A stretch of 64,000 bases of DNA. It comes from Alphaproteobacteria bacterium. Its GTDB lineage: Bacteria; Pseudomonadota; Alphaproteobacteria; Micropepsales; Micropepsaceae. Shown here one piece after another: positions 54,540-63,649 of this stretch. The notes beneath the pieces are model-generated. The model made no database searches. It was not told the origin of the DNA and saw only the letters and a program-made list of their open reading frames with translations. A program made the translations under genes and the position numbers. Positions within the stretch are counted from its first letter, which is position 1, and each line of letters begins with the position of its first letter. The DNA is taken from contig JAFKEW010000015.1 in the NCBI GenBank assembly GCA_017308375.1, positions 1 through 64,000 on the forward strand, given 5' to 3'.

Positions 54540-54605
54540 TCCAATGGCGGTTTCGGCCAACGGCGGGCGTCAGGTGTCAACGCTACTGAGAGGGTAGGTG
54601 CCAGA

Positions 54606-55079
54606 ATGGCTCGACTCGGAAATGTGGCGGCGATCAAAGAAGCGCGCAGCGTTAAGCGGGCTTCGGCGAGGACCGTTCCGGTTCCTATGCCCCTTGGGGA
54701 TGAGAACCGCAAGGATCACTTTATCACCCGTAACGGACTGACCTTCGCGGGAAGTCATCTGATCATAGATCTTTGGGAAGCCGAGGGACTCGACGACCGG
54801 GATCGGATCGAACAGGCGCTGATTGATGCAGTGAACGCAGCAGGGGCAACCCTTCTGCACATTCATCTGCATACGTTTTCGGAAGGCGGCGGCATTTCTG
54901 GTGTTGCCGTTCTCGCCGAAAGCCATATCAGCGTCCATACTTGGCCGGAACGCGGCTACGCGGCATTCGACGTCTTCATGTGTGGAGAGGCCGAACCCCG
55001 CAAGGCGCTTTCGGTGTTCAAGGCGGCCTTTAATCCCGGCCGCATCGTCATCGGCGAACACAAGCGCGGGGTTCTCTAA
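54606..55079 (+). CDS. speD: S-adenosylmethionine decarboxylase proenzyme
   Basis: SpeD decarboxylates SAM for spermidine synthesis. The 157-residue protein is a class 1 prokaryotic proenzyme. The self-cleavage site is before S106 in LAESHISVHTWPE, which yields the pyruvoyl group, and the C-terminal Cys of DVFMCGEA (C126) is present. A 30-residue variable N-terminus precedes the domain; a later start is possible but ATG 54606 follows GAGAGGGTAGG. It is divergent from speE. Confidence 0.93.
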   Translation: MARLGNVAAIKEARSVKRASARTVPVPMPLGDENRKDHFITRNGLTFAGSHLIIDLWEAEGLDDRDRIEQALIDAVNAAGATLLHIHLHTFSEGGGISGVAVLAESHISVHTWPERGYAAFDVFMCGEAEPRKALSVFKAAFNPGRIVIGEHKRGVL

Positions 55080-55190
55080 CCCGCCGATCGTCGCCTAACG
55101 GAATTGATTGGGGCGGAAGCGGAAAACCGTTTCCGCCCTTTTTCTTTTCCCGCTTGCTTTTGCGTCTGCACTGCCGCCTCCTTTGCGGCC

Positions 55191-55448
55191 ATGAAGCATG
55201 CCGGCGCCGCAGCACTCGACCGCATTGCCCCGTTGCTCGATCTTCTGCGCACGCGCACGGCGCTGAAGGAAAAGACGCGCGGCGTGTTCTATCGCGGCGG
55301 CCGCGCCTTCCTGCATTTCCATGAAGATGGCGCGGAGATCTTTGCCGATTTCCGGCCGGAACAGGATTTTGTGCGTCTGCCGGTGATAATGCCCGCACAA
55401 CAGACCGCTCTACTTCGGAAGATCGACGCGGTTTTGCGCAAAGATTGA
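55191..55448 (+). CDS. Hypothetical protein, 85 residues
   Basis: The protein has a helical N-terminal half (MKHAGAAALDRIAPLLDLLR) and a beta-rich centre (GVFYRGGRAFLHFHEDGAEIFADF), ending in a helix. There is no signal peptide. The ATG at 55191 is preferred to starts at 55104, whose extra residues look non-coding. I do not recognise the family with certainty. It lies 112 bases after speD on the same strand and could be cotranscribed. Coding use resembles its neighbours. Confidence 0.65.
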   Translation: MKHAGAAALDRIAPLLDLLRTRTALKEKTRGVFYRGGRAFLHFHEDGAEIFADFRPEQDFVRLPVIMPAQQTALLRKIDAVLRKD

Positions 55449-55634
55449 AAGTCGCCAGTGTTATGACATTGCAGCCGGTTACGATCCCGCTGTGATTTCG
55501 GCCGGCTGCGCAACAAACGGCAAGAAGTTCAGTAAAAATCGCAATTATCGGTGTCGCCTTTCACTGGCGCAACGCGCCGTTTAAGATCGCGGCTCATAAT
55601 GCATATCCAAGCATGACCCGCGGGCACTCTCACC

Positions 55635-57083
55635 ATGAACCGCATGACACCGCCAACGCAGTTTGCGCAGCCGGCTTTTGTTCTTCTGGCGCAGAAAGAA
55701 TTCCGCGCCCTGGCGCAGCCGGCTTTTGTTCTTCTGGCGCAGAAAGAATTCCGCGCCCTGAAGGAAGTGCGGCCGGATTTGCGGTTTGTCGATGCGGTGC
55801 TGGTTGATCTCTGCGGTGTTCTGCGCGGCAAGCGTTTTCCCATCGCGGAAGCGGACAAGCTGTTCGAAAACGGCATGCAGATTCCGCTGACCGTCTATCT
55901 GATGGATGCGCGTGGCGAGATGACCGATGCCTTCGGCCGCGGCTTTGGCGACGGCGATCCGGATGGCACCGCTTGGCCTTTGCCCGGTACGCTGACGCCT
56001 GTGTGGGGCGAAAGCCCGCCGCGGGCGCAGATATTGATGAGCCTGCATGAAACCCCTGGTGTCCCTTTCGTGGCCGAACCGCGCGCCGTGCTGATGCGCG
56101 TACTGGAACGGTTTGCTGCTCTGAAACTCACACCCGTTGTGGCGTTTGAGTTGGAATTCTATCTGATTGATCCCGCGCGCGATGCTTCTGGTGCACCGCT
56201 TCCGCCGCGCAATCCGCGCAGCGGCCGTCGTGAAACCGGCCCGTCGGTCTATGGCATCGACGATCTCGATCAATATCAGGCCTTTCTGACCGCGTTGTGC
56301 GAGGCTGCGGCCGAACAGAACGTGCCGCTGAGTGCTACCAGCAAGGAATATGCCCCCGGCCAATTCGAGGCCAATCTGCACCATGTTTCCGATGCGGCGC
56401 GCGCGGCAGACCATGCGGTGCTGATGAAGCAGATCGTGCACGCGGCCGCCCGTGCGCATGGGTTCGAGGCGACGTTCATGGCCAAGCCTTTCCCAAATCG
56501 GGCGGGCAACGGGCTGCACATCCATATCAGCCTGCTTGATGAGGCCGGATATAACGTGTTTGCCGATGGCAGCGCGGCGGGGTCTGAAATGCTGCATCAC
56601 GCGATTGGCGGGCTGCAGGCCACTATGGCGGAGGCCATGCTGCTGTTCGCCCCCAATGTGAACTCCTACCGCCGTTTTCAGCCCGACATGTTCGCCCCCG
56701 TCAATCGCCGCTGGGGTGTCAACAACCGTTCGGCCGGTTTGCGTGTGCCGCTCGGGCCGGATGATGCCCGCCGTGTCGAACATCGTGTAGCGGGGGCCGA
56801 TGCCAATCCCTATCTGGTGCTGGCGGCCGTGCTCGCCGGGATTCATCACGGCTTGTCGCAGAAGCTTGATCCCGGTGTGCCCGCCAGCGGCAGTGTTTCG
56901 CGCCAGCCCGATGCCGGATTGCCGCTTCGGATCGAAGAGGCGCTGGCGAAATTGTCGGAGCAGGGCACACTTGAATCCTATCTTGGTGCCGATGCGTTGG
57001 CACTTTACCGCGAGACCAAGCGGATCGAGGCCGTGCGGCTTTCCCGCATCATCCCGGCCGCGGAATATTCCTGGTATCTTTAA
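55635..57083 (+). CDS. Glutamine synthetase family protein (PuuA-like), with an N-terminal tandem duplication
   Basis: This ATP-dependent amine-glutamate ligase of the GlnA/PuuA superfamily has 482 residues. It has DLCGVLRGKRFP, the Glu-rich metal site AFELEFYLID, APGQFEANLHH, the central HIHISLLD ATP/His motif, and the C-terminal RVEHRVAGADANPYLVLAA. It matches the gamma-glutamylpolyamine type better than true glutamine synthetase and lacks the adenylylation loop. Nearness to speD/speE makes a polyamine substrate plausible. Residues 11-26 and 27-42 are the same 16 residues, from a perfect 48-base duplication. The start is ATG 55635. Confidence 0.87.
   Translation: MNRMTPPTQFAQPAFVLLAQKEFRALAQPAFVLLAQKEFRALKEVRPDLRFVDAVLVDLCGVLRGKRFPIAEADKLFENGMQIPLTVYLMDARGEMTDAFGRGFGDGDPDGTAWPLPGTLTPVWGESPPRAQILMSLHETPGVPFVAEPRAVLMRVLERFAALKLTPVVAFELEFYLIDPARDASGAPLPPRNPRSGRRETGPSVYGIDDLDQYQAFLTALCEAAAEQNVPLSATSKEYAPGQFEANLHHVSDAARAADHAVLMKQIVHAAARAHGFEATFMAKPFPNRAGNGLHIHISLLDEAGYNVFADGSAAGSEMLHHAIGGLQATMAEAMLLFAPNVNSYRRFQPDMFAPVNRRWGVNNRSAGLRVPLGPDDARRVEHRVAGADANPYLVLAAVLAGIHHGLSQKLDPGVPASGSVSRQPDAGLPLRIEEALAKLSEQGTLESYLGADALALYRETKRIEAVRLSRIIPAAEYSWYL
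55665..55760 (+). repeat. Perfect 48-base tandem duplication inside the glutamine-synthetase-like gene
   Basis: Unit 1 (55665-55712) and unit 2 (55713-55760) are identical, beginning GCGCAGCCGGCTTTTGTTCT and ending TTCCGCGCCCTG. They encode AQPAFVLLAQKEFRAL twice in frame. The lack of any difference says the event is recent (or an assembly error). It adds 16 residues before the conserved domain, so the enzyme may tolerate it. Confidence 0.95.
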
Positions 57084-57093
57084 GACGCGCGGT

Positions 57094-58683
57094 TCAGGCG
57101 CGCGGCAGGCGCAATTCGGCGGACGTGCCTGCGCCATGATTGCTTGCCACCCGCAACTCGCCCTTCATGCGTTCGGCCAGTGACACGGCAATCGCGAGCC
57201 CGAGGCCGAGGCCCGCCGGTGTGCCATCGCGGGGGAAGCGGCGGAATGCCTGGCCCGCATCCAGAATTTCTTCCGGCGCGAAACCAAGCCCGGTATCGCG
57301 CACACAGATACAGATCTTGCCGCCCTGCCGGTACAGCAGCACACGCACGCGGCCGTTTTCCGGTGTGTAGTTCAGCGCGTTGGCAATCAGATTGCCAAGA
57401 ATGCGTTTGACCGCCGCCGCATCGGCCAGTGCGCGCACCGGCGGTGACGGGTCCAGCGTCAGGCTTACGCGCCGCGAAAAGGCGCGGCCCGCCATCTCGT
57501 TCGCGCATTCACACGCGATGGCATAAACGTCGATCTCAGCGCAGTGGATGGGATAGCGTCCGGCTTCGACATTGGCGAATTCCAGTACCGCACCGATCTT
57601 GTCGTGCAATCCCCGGCCCGCTTCGGCGATGTCGCGGGCATATTCGACATATTTGGGATGGCCCGGCGCACCGAAGAAGCCCTGCGCGATCACTTCGGAA
57701 AATCCGATGATCGCATTCAGCGGCGTGCGCAGTTCGTGGCTCATATGGGCGACGAACTCGGCTTTGGAGCGTTCGGATTCCACCGCACGGCGTTCGGCGT
57801 CCGCCAGCCGGACCAGAAGCCGCCCATCATGGGAGTCCATCTCGCGCAACTGGCGGATGGCGGCAGAGGCGCTCGAGCGCCGCTCGAACTCACGCACAAA
57901 GATCACCGACAGCCATGCGCCCGCAACCGCGGGCCCGATTACCACGAACAGATAAAGCGGCAGCCAGCCATACCAGGGCGTCTGCCGCGCCGTGTCATGC
58001 GTTGCCGCCGCAACCAGCGGCCAACCCGGCACCATTGCCGCGGTGATCAGGCTGTTTCCATCCTGCGCCACGCGCCGCGCCGCACTTGGCAGGGACAGGC
58101 CGTCGGGCAGCAGGCCGTGGCCCCAGCCGGCACCTTTGGCGATGACTTCGCCGCCCGCCACGGCAATCGCGCCGTTGTCGAGCCGGGCCTGCCCGATCAG
58201 GGTGCGCGGGTCGATTTTCAGCGTCACGATCCGGCCGTTGTCGGGAAAAGCCAGAACCAGATTGTTTCCTTGCGCGAATGCCGTGCGCCGGTTGCGGGCC
58301 ATGGCAGCCACATTGGCCGGAAGCGGTAGAGGATTTGCATCCTTCAGGGCCAGAAGCGGCGTGCCGTCTGCGCCCGATACAGCCACATCGTTCAGGCCGG
58401 GTGCCCCCGCCTGCAATGCGATGTTGAGCGCATGAGCCGGTAGCGCGCCATCGGCAAAGCGGGCGCCAAGGGCGGCGTACTGGTCCAGCCTTTCGCCCAT
58501 GCCGGCGGCGATTTCGGTGGTGCGCGTGGCCTGTTCGCGGGTGATCTGGTCCAGTTGCCGGGCCTGAACAAGCTGCATTTGCAGAACGGCCGCGGCCGCA
58601 AAGCTGCCGCAGATCAGCACGATACAGACAAGCACGGTAATGCGGATGTTGCGCGCGGCAAGGTCTGCCGCTTTTGCCATCAT
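57094..58683 (-). CDS. Membrane sensor histidine kinase
   Basis: The protein has about 529 residues from the ATG at 58683 (others at 58680 and 58731). There is a first membrane segment (ITVLVCIVLICGSFAAAAVL), a periplasmic sensor domain of about 220 residues resembling Cache/PAS-like folds, a second membrane segment (WLPLYLFVVIGPAVAGAWLSVIF), a HisKA domain with His in FVAHMSHELRTPLN, and a HATPase domain with NLIANALNYTPENG, RDTGLGFAPEEI and GLGLGLAIAV. No receiver gene is next to it. It is convergent with the glutamine-synthetase-like gene, only 10 bases apart. Confidence 0.88.
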   Translation of the reverse strand: MMAKAADLAARNIRITVLVCIVLICGSFAAAAVLQMQLVQARQLDQITREQATRTTEIAAGMGERLDQYAALGARFADGALPAHALNIALQAGAPGLNDVAVSGADGTPLLALKDANPLPLPANVAAMARNRRTAFAQGNNLVLAFPDNGRIVTLKIDPRTLIGQARLDNGAIAVAGGEVIAKGAGWGHGLLPDGLSLPSAARRVAQDGNSLITAAMVPGWPLVAAATHDTARQTPWYGWLPLYLFVVIGPAVAGAWLSVIFVREFERRSSASAAIRQLREMDSHDGRLLVRLADAERRAVESERSKAEFVAHMSHELRTPLNAIIGFSEVIAQGFFGAPGHPKYVEYARDIAEAGRGLHDKIGAVLEFANVEAGRYPIHCAEIDVYAIACECANEMAGRAFSRRVSLTLDPSPPVRALADAAAVKRILGNLIANALNYTPENGRVRVLLYRQGGKICICVRDTGLGFAPEEILDAGQAFRRFPRDGTPAGLGLGLAIAVSLAERMKGELRVASNHGAGTSAELRLPRA

Positions 58684-58828
58684 CCGGCTCACAGGTTTCC
58701 TCGGCCAGACAGCTATTCTTGCTCCGCCCATGAACCCCAACACCCCGGGCGTTAAAACGAATCGCCTCTTGCCGATTATGCGTATCGTGGACTCGCTGTC
58801 ATTAACCCATCGGGCGGCGCCTGGGCGT

Positions 58829-61462
58829 TCAGCCCAGGATTTTGGTCGCCACTTCATAGAGATTGGGCGAAATCGGCTTCATCGCCAGTGCCGCCTCCAG
58901 CTCTGCCCGCATCTTCGCCTGTCGCGCGCTGTCGTAGCGACGCCAGTTTTCGAAGGCGCCCGCCATCCGGGCCGCCACCTGCGGGTTGATCGCGTCGAGC
59001 GCGCGCACCATCTCGCCCACCAGGCGGTAGCCTTCGCCATCGCCCGCATGGTAGCGCAGATGATTGGCCGCGAAGGCCCCGATCAGCGCGCGCACCCGGT
59101 TGGGATTCTTCAGATCGAAATGGCGATGGGTCATCAGCGCGCGCACCCCATCCACCGTGCCGGGCAGGGGTGAGCCCGCCTGAAGCGCCATCCATTTGTC
59201 CAGCACCAGCGGATCGGCCCGGAAACGGTCGTAGAAATGGGCGAACGCGGTATCGCGCAGCGCGGTGTTCAGGCGGCTGAGCGCGGCAAGCCCCGCGATC
59301 ATGTCCGTCATGTTGGTGGCGCTGCGGTAATGGGTATCGGCAAGCGTTGCCGAAGCCGCATCATCGTTCGCGCTCAGATAACGCAGAAGTGCGTTGCGCA
59401 GGCTGCGCCGCCCGGCCTGTGCCGCATCGGGGGAGAATGTGCCGCCACCGCCCAGCCCCTGATAAAGCGTGCGCATTCTGGTCTTGTGGGCCTCTGCAGT
59501 GTCGGCGATCAGGCGCGTGCGCGCGGCATGAATGGCATCGGGATCGGCCGGGTTCATGGCCAGTGCGAGTTCGCTTTCCAAGGGCGGGATCAGCATCTGC
59601 GCGGCAAAGGCCGGGTCTTCGTTCGCGCGCGCCAGCACATCGCCCAGCGCGTCCAGATAGACCGCATCGGTGGCGGGCATGTTGCCCTTCTGCGCCGCCG
59701 CGGTCATGTCTTTCAGAACATCGGTGGCGAGTGCCTGGCCCTGTTCCCAGCGGTTGAAGGCATCCTTGTCGTGCGCCATCAGGGCTGCACGGGCTTTGCG
59801 ATCCGTTTCCGTGCGGATGATGACGGGCGCGGAAAAATGCCGCCCGATCGACAGCAAGGGGGCTTCGGCCACAGCGACGAAAACGAATTGCTGTTCGGCC
59901 TCGGTCAGCTCCAGCACGCGTTCTTCGGGGCCGGGGGCGTTTTCGCCTTCAAGAGTCAGCGCCATTGGCGTGCCGTTCCGGGCCAGAAGGCCAAGGCGCA
60001 CCGGCATGTGCATCGGTTTCTTGTCCGGCTGGCCCGGTGTCGGGGGAATGCTCTGGCGTAGCGTCAAGGTGAAGGTCTTGGCCTTCGCATCGTAATGCTC
60101 TTTCGCTTCCAGCACCGGTGTTCCGGCCTGTGCGTACCAGCGGCGGAATTGAGACAGATCGCGCTTGTTCGCGTCCTCAAAACATTTCACCCAGTCTTCG
60201 ACCGTGGCGGCCTGCCCGTCATGGCGGGTGAAATAAAGATCGGTCGCCTTGCGATAACCTTCCGTGCCGGAGAGCGTGTGCAGCATGCCGATCACCTCGG
60301 CACCTTTTTCGTAGATCGTCGCGGTATAGAAATTGTCGATGGTGATGTAGCTCTGCGGTTGCACCGGATGGGCGAGCGGACCCGCATCTTCCTGAAACTG
60401 GCGCATGCGCAGAAGCTTCACATCCTCGATCCGCTTGACGCCGGCCGAACGCATATCGGCCGAAAAACTCTGGTCACGGAAAACCGTCAGCCCTTCCTTC
60501 AGGGAAAGCTGGAACCAGTCGCGGCAGGTGATGCGGTCGCCAGTCCAGTTGTGGAAATATTCATGGGCGACCACGCTTTCAATGCGGGCGTAATCATCAT
60601 CCGTCGCGGTTTCGGGGCTCGCCAGCAACAGCTTGTCGTTGAAGATGTTCAGGCCCTTGTTCTCCATCGCGCCGAAATTGAAGGCGGAGACCGCGACGAT
60701 CATGAAGATGTCGAGATCGTATTCGCGGCCGTATTTCTCTTCGTCCCATCTCATCGCGCGTTTGAGCGAATCCATCGCGTAAGCGGCCTTGGGTTCGTTG
60801 CCGTGCTCGACGAAGATGCGCAAATCCACCTTGCGCCCGCGCATGGTGACGAATTCGTCCTTCAGCACGCCCAGATCGCCCGCCACCAATGCAAAGAGAT
60901 AACAGGGCTTCGGAAACGGATCGTTCCACACCACAAAATGGCGCCCGCCCGGCAGATCGCCCTTTTCAATCGGGTTGCCGTTCGACAGCAGCACCGGATA
61001 TTTCGCCTTGTCGGCTTCGATGCGGGTGGTGAACACGGCCAGATTGTCCGGCCGGTCGAGGAAATAGGTGACGCGGCGGAAGCCTTCAGCCTCGCACTGG
61101 GTGCAGAAAATACCGCTGGCGAGGTAAAGCCCTTCCAATGCGGTGTTCTGTGCCGGTGAAATTTCCGTCACCATCTCCAAGGTGAAGGCTTGCGGCACAT
61201 CGGCGATGGTCAGGCTTTCGGCATCGGTTTGCCAGGCGTTCGCGGCCAGCGGCTTGCCGTCAATCGCGAGCGAAACGAGCGTCAGATGTTCGCCGCTCAA
61301 CACCAGAGGCACCTTGCCCGCACCGTTGCGCGCGACCTTCATCGTGGCGTGCACACGGGTTTTTTCCGGTTCCAGCGCAAAGTGCAGCGCGATTTCGGAA
61401 ATTTTGTAATCGGGCGCGCGATAATCCTTTAGGTTTATGGCACGCGGCTCTTCGGTGCGCAT
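58829..61462 (-). CDS. pepN: Aminopeptidase N
   Basis: PepN is a broad-specificity zinc M1 aminopeptidase. The 877-residue protein has the substrate motif GAMEN (264-268), the zinc motif HEYFHNWTGDRIT (H300, E301, H304) and the third ligand E323 in LKEGLTVFRD. The length and the C-terminal helical domain are normal for bacterial PepN. The ATG at 61462 (MRTEEPRAINLKDY) follows AAGGATTACACC. Confidence 0.95.
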   Translation of the reverse strand: MRTEEPRAINLKDYRAPDYKISEIALHFALEPEKTRVHATMKVARNGAGKVPLVLSGEHLTLVSLAIDGKPLAANAWQTDAESLTIADVPQAFTLEMVTEISPAQNTALEGLYLASGIFCTQCEAEGFRRVTYFLDRPDNLAVFTTRIEADKAKYPVLLSNGNPIEKGDLPGGRHFVVWNDPFPKPCYLFALVAGDLGVLKDEFVTMRGRKVDLRIFVEHGNEPKAAYAMDSLKRAMRWDEEKYGREYDLDIFMIVAVSAFNFGAMENKGLNIFNDKLLLASPETATDDDYARIESVVAHEYFHNWTGDRITCRDWFQLSLKEGLTVFRDQSFSADMRSAGVKRIEDVKLLRMRQFQEDAGPLAHPVQPQSYITIDNFYTATIYEKGAEVIGMLHTLSGTEGYRKATDLYFTRHDGQAATVEDWVKCFEDANKRDLSQFRRWYAQAGTPVLEAKEHYDAKAKTFTLTLRQSIPPTPGQPDKKPMHMPVRLGLLARNGTPMALTLEGENAPGPEERVLELTEAEQQFVFVAVAEAPLLSIGRHFSAPVIIRTETDRKARAALMAHDKDAFNRWEQGQALATDVLKDMTAAAQKGNMPATDAVYLDALGDVLARANEDPAFAAQMLIPPLESELALAMNPADPDAIHAARTRLIADTAEAHKTRMRTLYQGLGGGGTFSPDAAQAGRRSLRNALLRYLSANDDAASATLADTHYRSATNMTDMIAGLAALSRLNTALRDTAFAHFYDRFRADPLVLDKWMALQAGSPLPGTVDGVRALMTHRHFDLKNPNRVRALIGAFAANHLRYHAGDGEGYRLVGEMVRALDAINPQVAARMAGAFENWRRYDSARQAKMRAELEAALAMKPISPNLYEVATKILG

Positions 61463-61788
61463 GGTGTAATCCTTCAATTGCTTGCATTGGTATAGCGGTG
61501 CGCGCGCGCAACCGGAAGCCGGTGCGGCGGCAGGCGCCATCAGCCAATGCTGTCATACGCTATGTGTGATCGGTTCTTTGTCGTGATTGCGGGCTGAAAA
61601 GTGCTTCGCACTTTCCGGTGTCACGCGCTGAACGGAATTTTGCTGAGATAGTCGAGATAGTGGGAGGAGCGGTGCGCTGCAAGAGGGTGGCGCGGAAAAT
61701 CCGCAGGCAGCGACTCGCAGGTGGGGGTTAAAGCCCTGATTTCGCTATGACGGCGTGCTGGAGAAATTTGCCCGAAGCAAGTGGGATG
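61463..61788. other. Intergenic region without a recognised gene
   Basis: The 326 bases between pepN and the minus-strand hypothetical gene hold no convincing coding frame on either strand. The only structure I see is a short hairpin, AAAGTGC/GCACTTT (61598-61614). The side next to pepN must contain its promoter (a TATACC lies about 35 bases before the start codon), but the -35 is unclear. Confidence 0.6.
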
Positions 61789-62319
61789 TCAGCCTTCGCC
61801 GCCCTGTTCGGCATAGGCCAGTGCCTTGCCGCCCTGCCGGACCGCATCCGCCACCTCGGGCGGAAGGGGGGCGGGTTGCGCCTTTGCCCATGTCATCAGC
61901 GTGCGCAGCACCGCCGCCATGCGGGGCGCGGAGGCCAGAAGCCGGGCCTGGGTTTCGATGCGGCTGGGGCTCAAGGCATATTCGGCGGCCGGCACGCGCC
62001 AGCCGCCCCAATCGGTCTCCCCCGTCATCACCACAGGGTAGGTGCCGGGAACGGGGTGGTCGGCGGTTTCAGCGACAGTCTGCCAGCGATTCTGGGCGCG
62101 GACCACGCGCCAGCTTTCGCCCGCAATATCTTCCCGCTCGTCCTGGCCGGTTTCCAGCTCTTCGGCGCCGAACTCACGGCCAAGCCCCACGTCATAGGTA
62201 ATGCGTAAAGGTTCTTCGAGCCCCTTGGTCCAGTGCGGCATCACGCGCTCGATCACCGCCCAGGTCCCGACGGGCTTCACGTAAACGCGTTGATTCTTAT
62301 GAAAAATCGCTTTTGCCAT
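61789..62319 (-). CDS. Hypothetical protein, 176 residues
   Basis: The protein starts MAKAIFHKNQRVYVKPVGTW, with a beta-rich N-terminal half (VIERVMPHW, RITYDVGLGREF) and a helical C-terminus. It resembles SH3-like or KOW-like small domains only loosely, and I do not assign a family. The ATG at 62319 is preferred to one at 62349. Its coding pattern agrees with neighbours, and a plus-strand frame over the same bases looks like a shadow. It stands alone between pepN and the acyl-CoA dehydrogenases. Confidence 0.65.
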   Translation of the reverse strand: MAKAIFHKNQRVYVKPVGTWAVIERVMPHWTKGLEEPLRITYDVGLGREFGAEELETGQDEREDIAGESWRVVRAQNRWQTVAETADHPVPGTYPVVMTGETDWGGWRVPAAEYALSPSRIETQARLLASAPRMAAVLRTLMTWAKAQPAPLPPEVADAVRQGGKALAYAEQGGEG

Positions 62320-62486
62320 GGTCGCGGCCCGAACCGGGTTGCCGGGCAAGACGGTAGGCGCGGGGCCTTAAGTCCCCGTTAAGGGGGCGCCGCTGCGGGC
62401 GTTGCGTATCAGGGGCGTTGCATGGGGCGGGCGCCGCGCTATCGTGGGGCTGACAGATAATCAAGCATAACAGAGCAGGAGACCCC

Positions 62487-63614
62487 ATGAATTTCGACTT
62501 CTCGGACGATCAGAAAATGCTGCGCGATCAGGCCCGCAGGTTCCTGACCGAAAAATGCACGGCCAAAACCGTCCGCAAAGTGTTTGAAAGCGATGCCGGC
62601 CACGACGCCACCTTGTGGAAACAGATTGCGGAAATGGGCTGGCACGGCACCGCGATCCCGGAAAATTACGGTGGCCTTGGTCTCGGCTACCTCGAACTCT
62701 GCGTGGTGGCGGAAGAACTTGGCCGCGCGCTGGCGCCGGTGCCGTTTTCCTCCACCGTCTATCTTTTTGCCGAAGCCCTGCTTGCCGCGGGAAGCGAGGA
62801 GCAGAAAAAGAAATATCTGCCCAAGGTGGCCAGCGGCGAACTGATCGGCACCTTTGCCCGTGCCGAAGGGCCGGGTGCGGTGACGCCGAAATCCATTCGC
62901 CTCAGCTTCAAGGGCGGCAAACTCTCCGGCAAGAAGATCGCGGTGGCAGACGGGCTCGATGCCGATTACGCCGTGGTGCTGGCGCGCACGGGCGATGAGG
63001 CAGGCGAACGCGGCCTTGGCCTTGCGCTGGTCGATCTGAAAGGGCCCGGTGTCACGCGCCGGGTGGAAGATTCCATCGATCCGTCGCGCAAACATGCCGA
63101 ATTGAGTTTCGACAATGCCCCGGCAGAGGCATTGGGCAAAGCGGGCGAAGGCTGGGATCTGGCCAACGCCGTCCTGAACCGCGCGGCCATCCTCACTGCC
63201 TTTGAACAGGTGGGTGGCGCCGACATCTGTCTTGCCATGGCGAAGGATTATGCGATGACGCGCTATGCCTTCGGCCGCCCGATCGGTTCGTTCCAGGCCA
63301 TCAAGCACAAGCTGGCGGAAATGTATGTGAACAACGAACTGGCGCGCTCCAATGCCTATTATGGCGCCTGGGCGCTTTTGACCAATGCGCGCGAATTGCC
63401 GGTGGCGGCCGCGGCGGCGCGGGTTTCGGCGACGCAGGCGTTCGATTATGCGGCGAAGGAAAACATCCAGACCCATGGCGGCATCGGCTTCACCTGGGAA
63501 GTCGATTGCCATCTTTTCTACAAACGCTCCCGCGAGCTGGGGCTGGTGCTGGGCTCCCAACGCAGTTGGAAGGACAAGCTTGTCAACGCGCTTGAACTTT
63601 CCAACGCCGCCTGA
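62487..63614 (+). CDS. Acyl-CoA dehydrogenase family protein
   Basis: This FAD enzyme of the acyl-CoA dehydrogenase superfamily has 375 residues: the helical N-terminal domain (FDFSDDQKMLRDQARRFL, IPENYGGLGLGYLEL), the middle beta domain and the C-terminal FAD-contacting region (YAFGRPIGSFQAIKHKLAEM, IQTHGGIGFTWEVDCHLFYKR). The ATG at 62487 follows AGCAGGAG. Together with the next gene, 35 bases downstream, it forms the pair of acyl-CoA dehydrogenases often seen in sterol or branched acyl-CoA degradation, where such paired subunits form heterotetramers. The substrate is not known. Confidence 0.9.
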   Translation: MNFDFSDDQKMLRDQARRFLTEKCTAKTVRKVFESDAGHDATLWKQIAEMGWHGTAIPENYGGLGLGYLELCVVAEELGRALAPVPFSSTVYLFAEALLAAGSEEQKKKYLPKVASGELIGTFARAEGPGAVTPKSIRLSFKGGKLSGKKIAVADGLDADYAVVLARTGDEAGERGLGLALVDLKGPGVTRRVEDSIDPSRKHAELSFDNAPAEALGKAGEGWDLANAVLNRAAILTAFEQVGGADICLAMAKDYAMTRYAFGRPIGSFQAIKHKLAEMYVNNELARSNAYYGAWALLTNARELPVAAAAARVSATQAFDYAAKENIQTHGGIGFTWEVDCHLFYKRSRELGLVLGSQRSWKDKLVNALELSNAA

Positions 63615-63649
63615 CGCCGCCAACCGATAACGACAAAGGAAACGACACG

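Noticed and set aside
55581..57137. 518-residue minus-strand frame opposite the glutamine-synthetase-like gene
   Set aside because: A shadow; the plus strand carries all family motifs in order.
61747..62208. Plus-strand frames opposite the 176-residue hypothetical protein
   Set aside because: Low-complexity, no start signal; the minus-strand frame has a better start and balanced composition.
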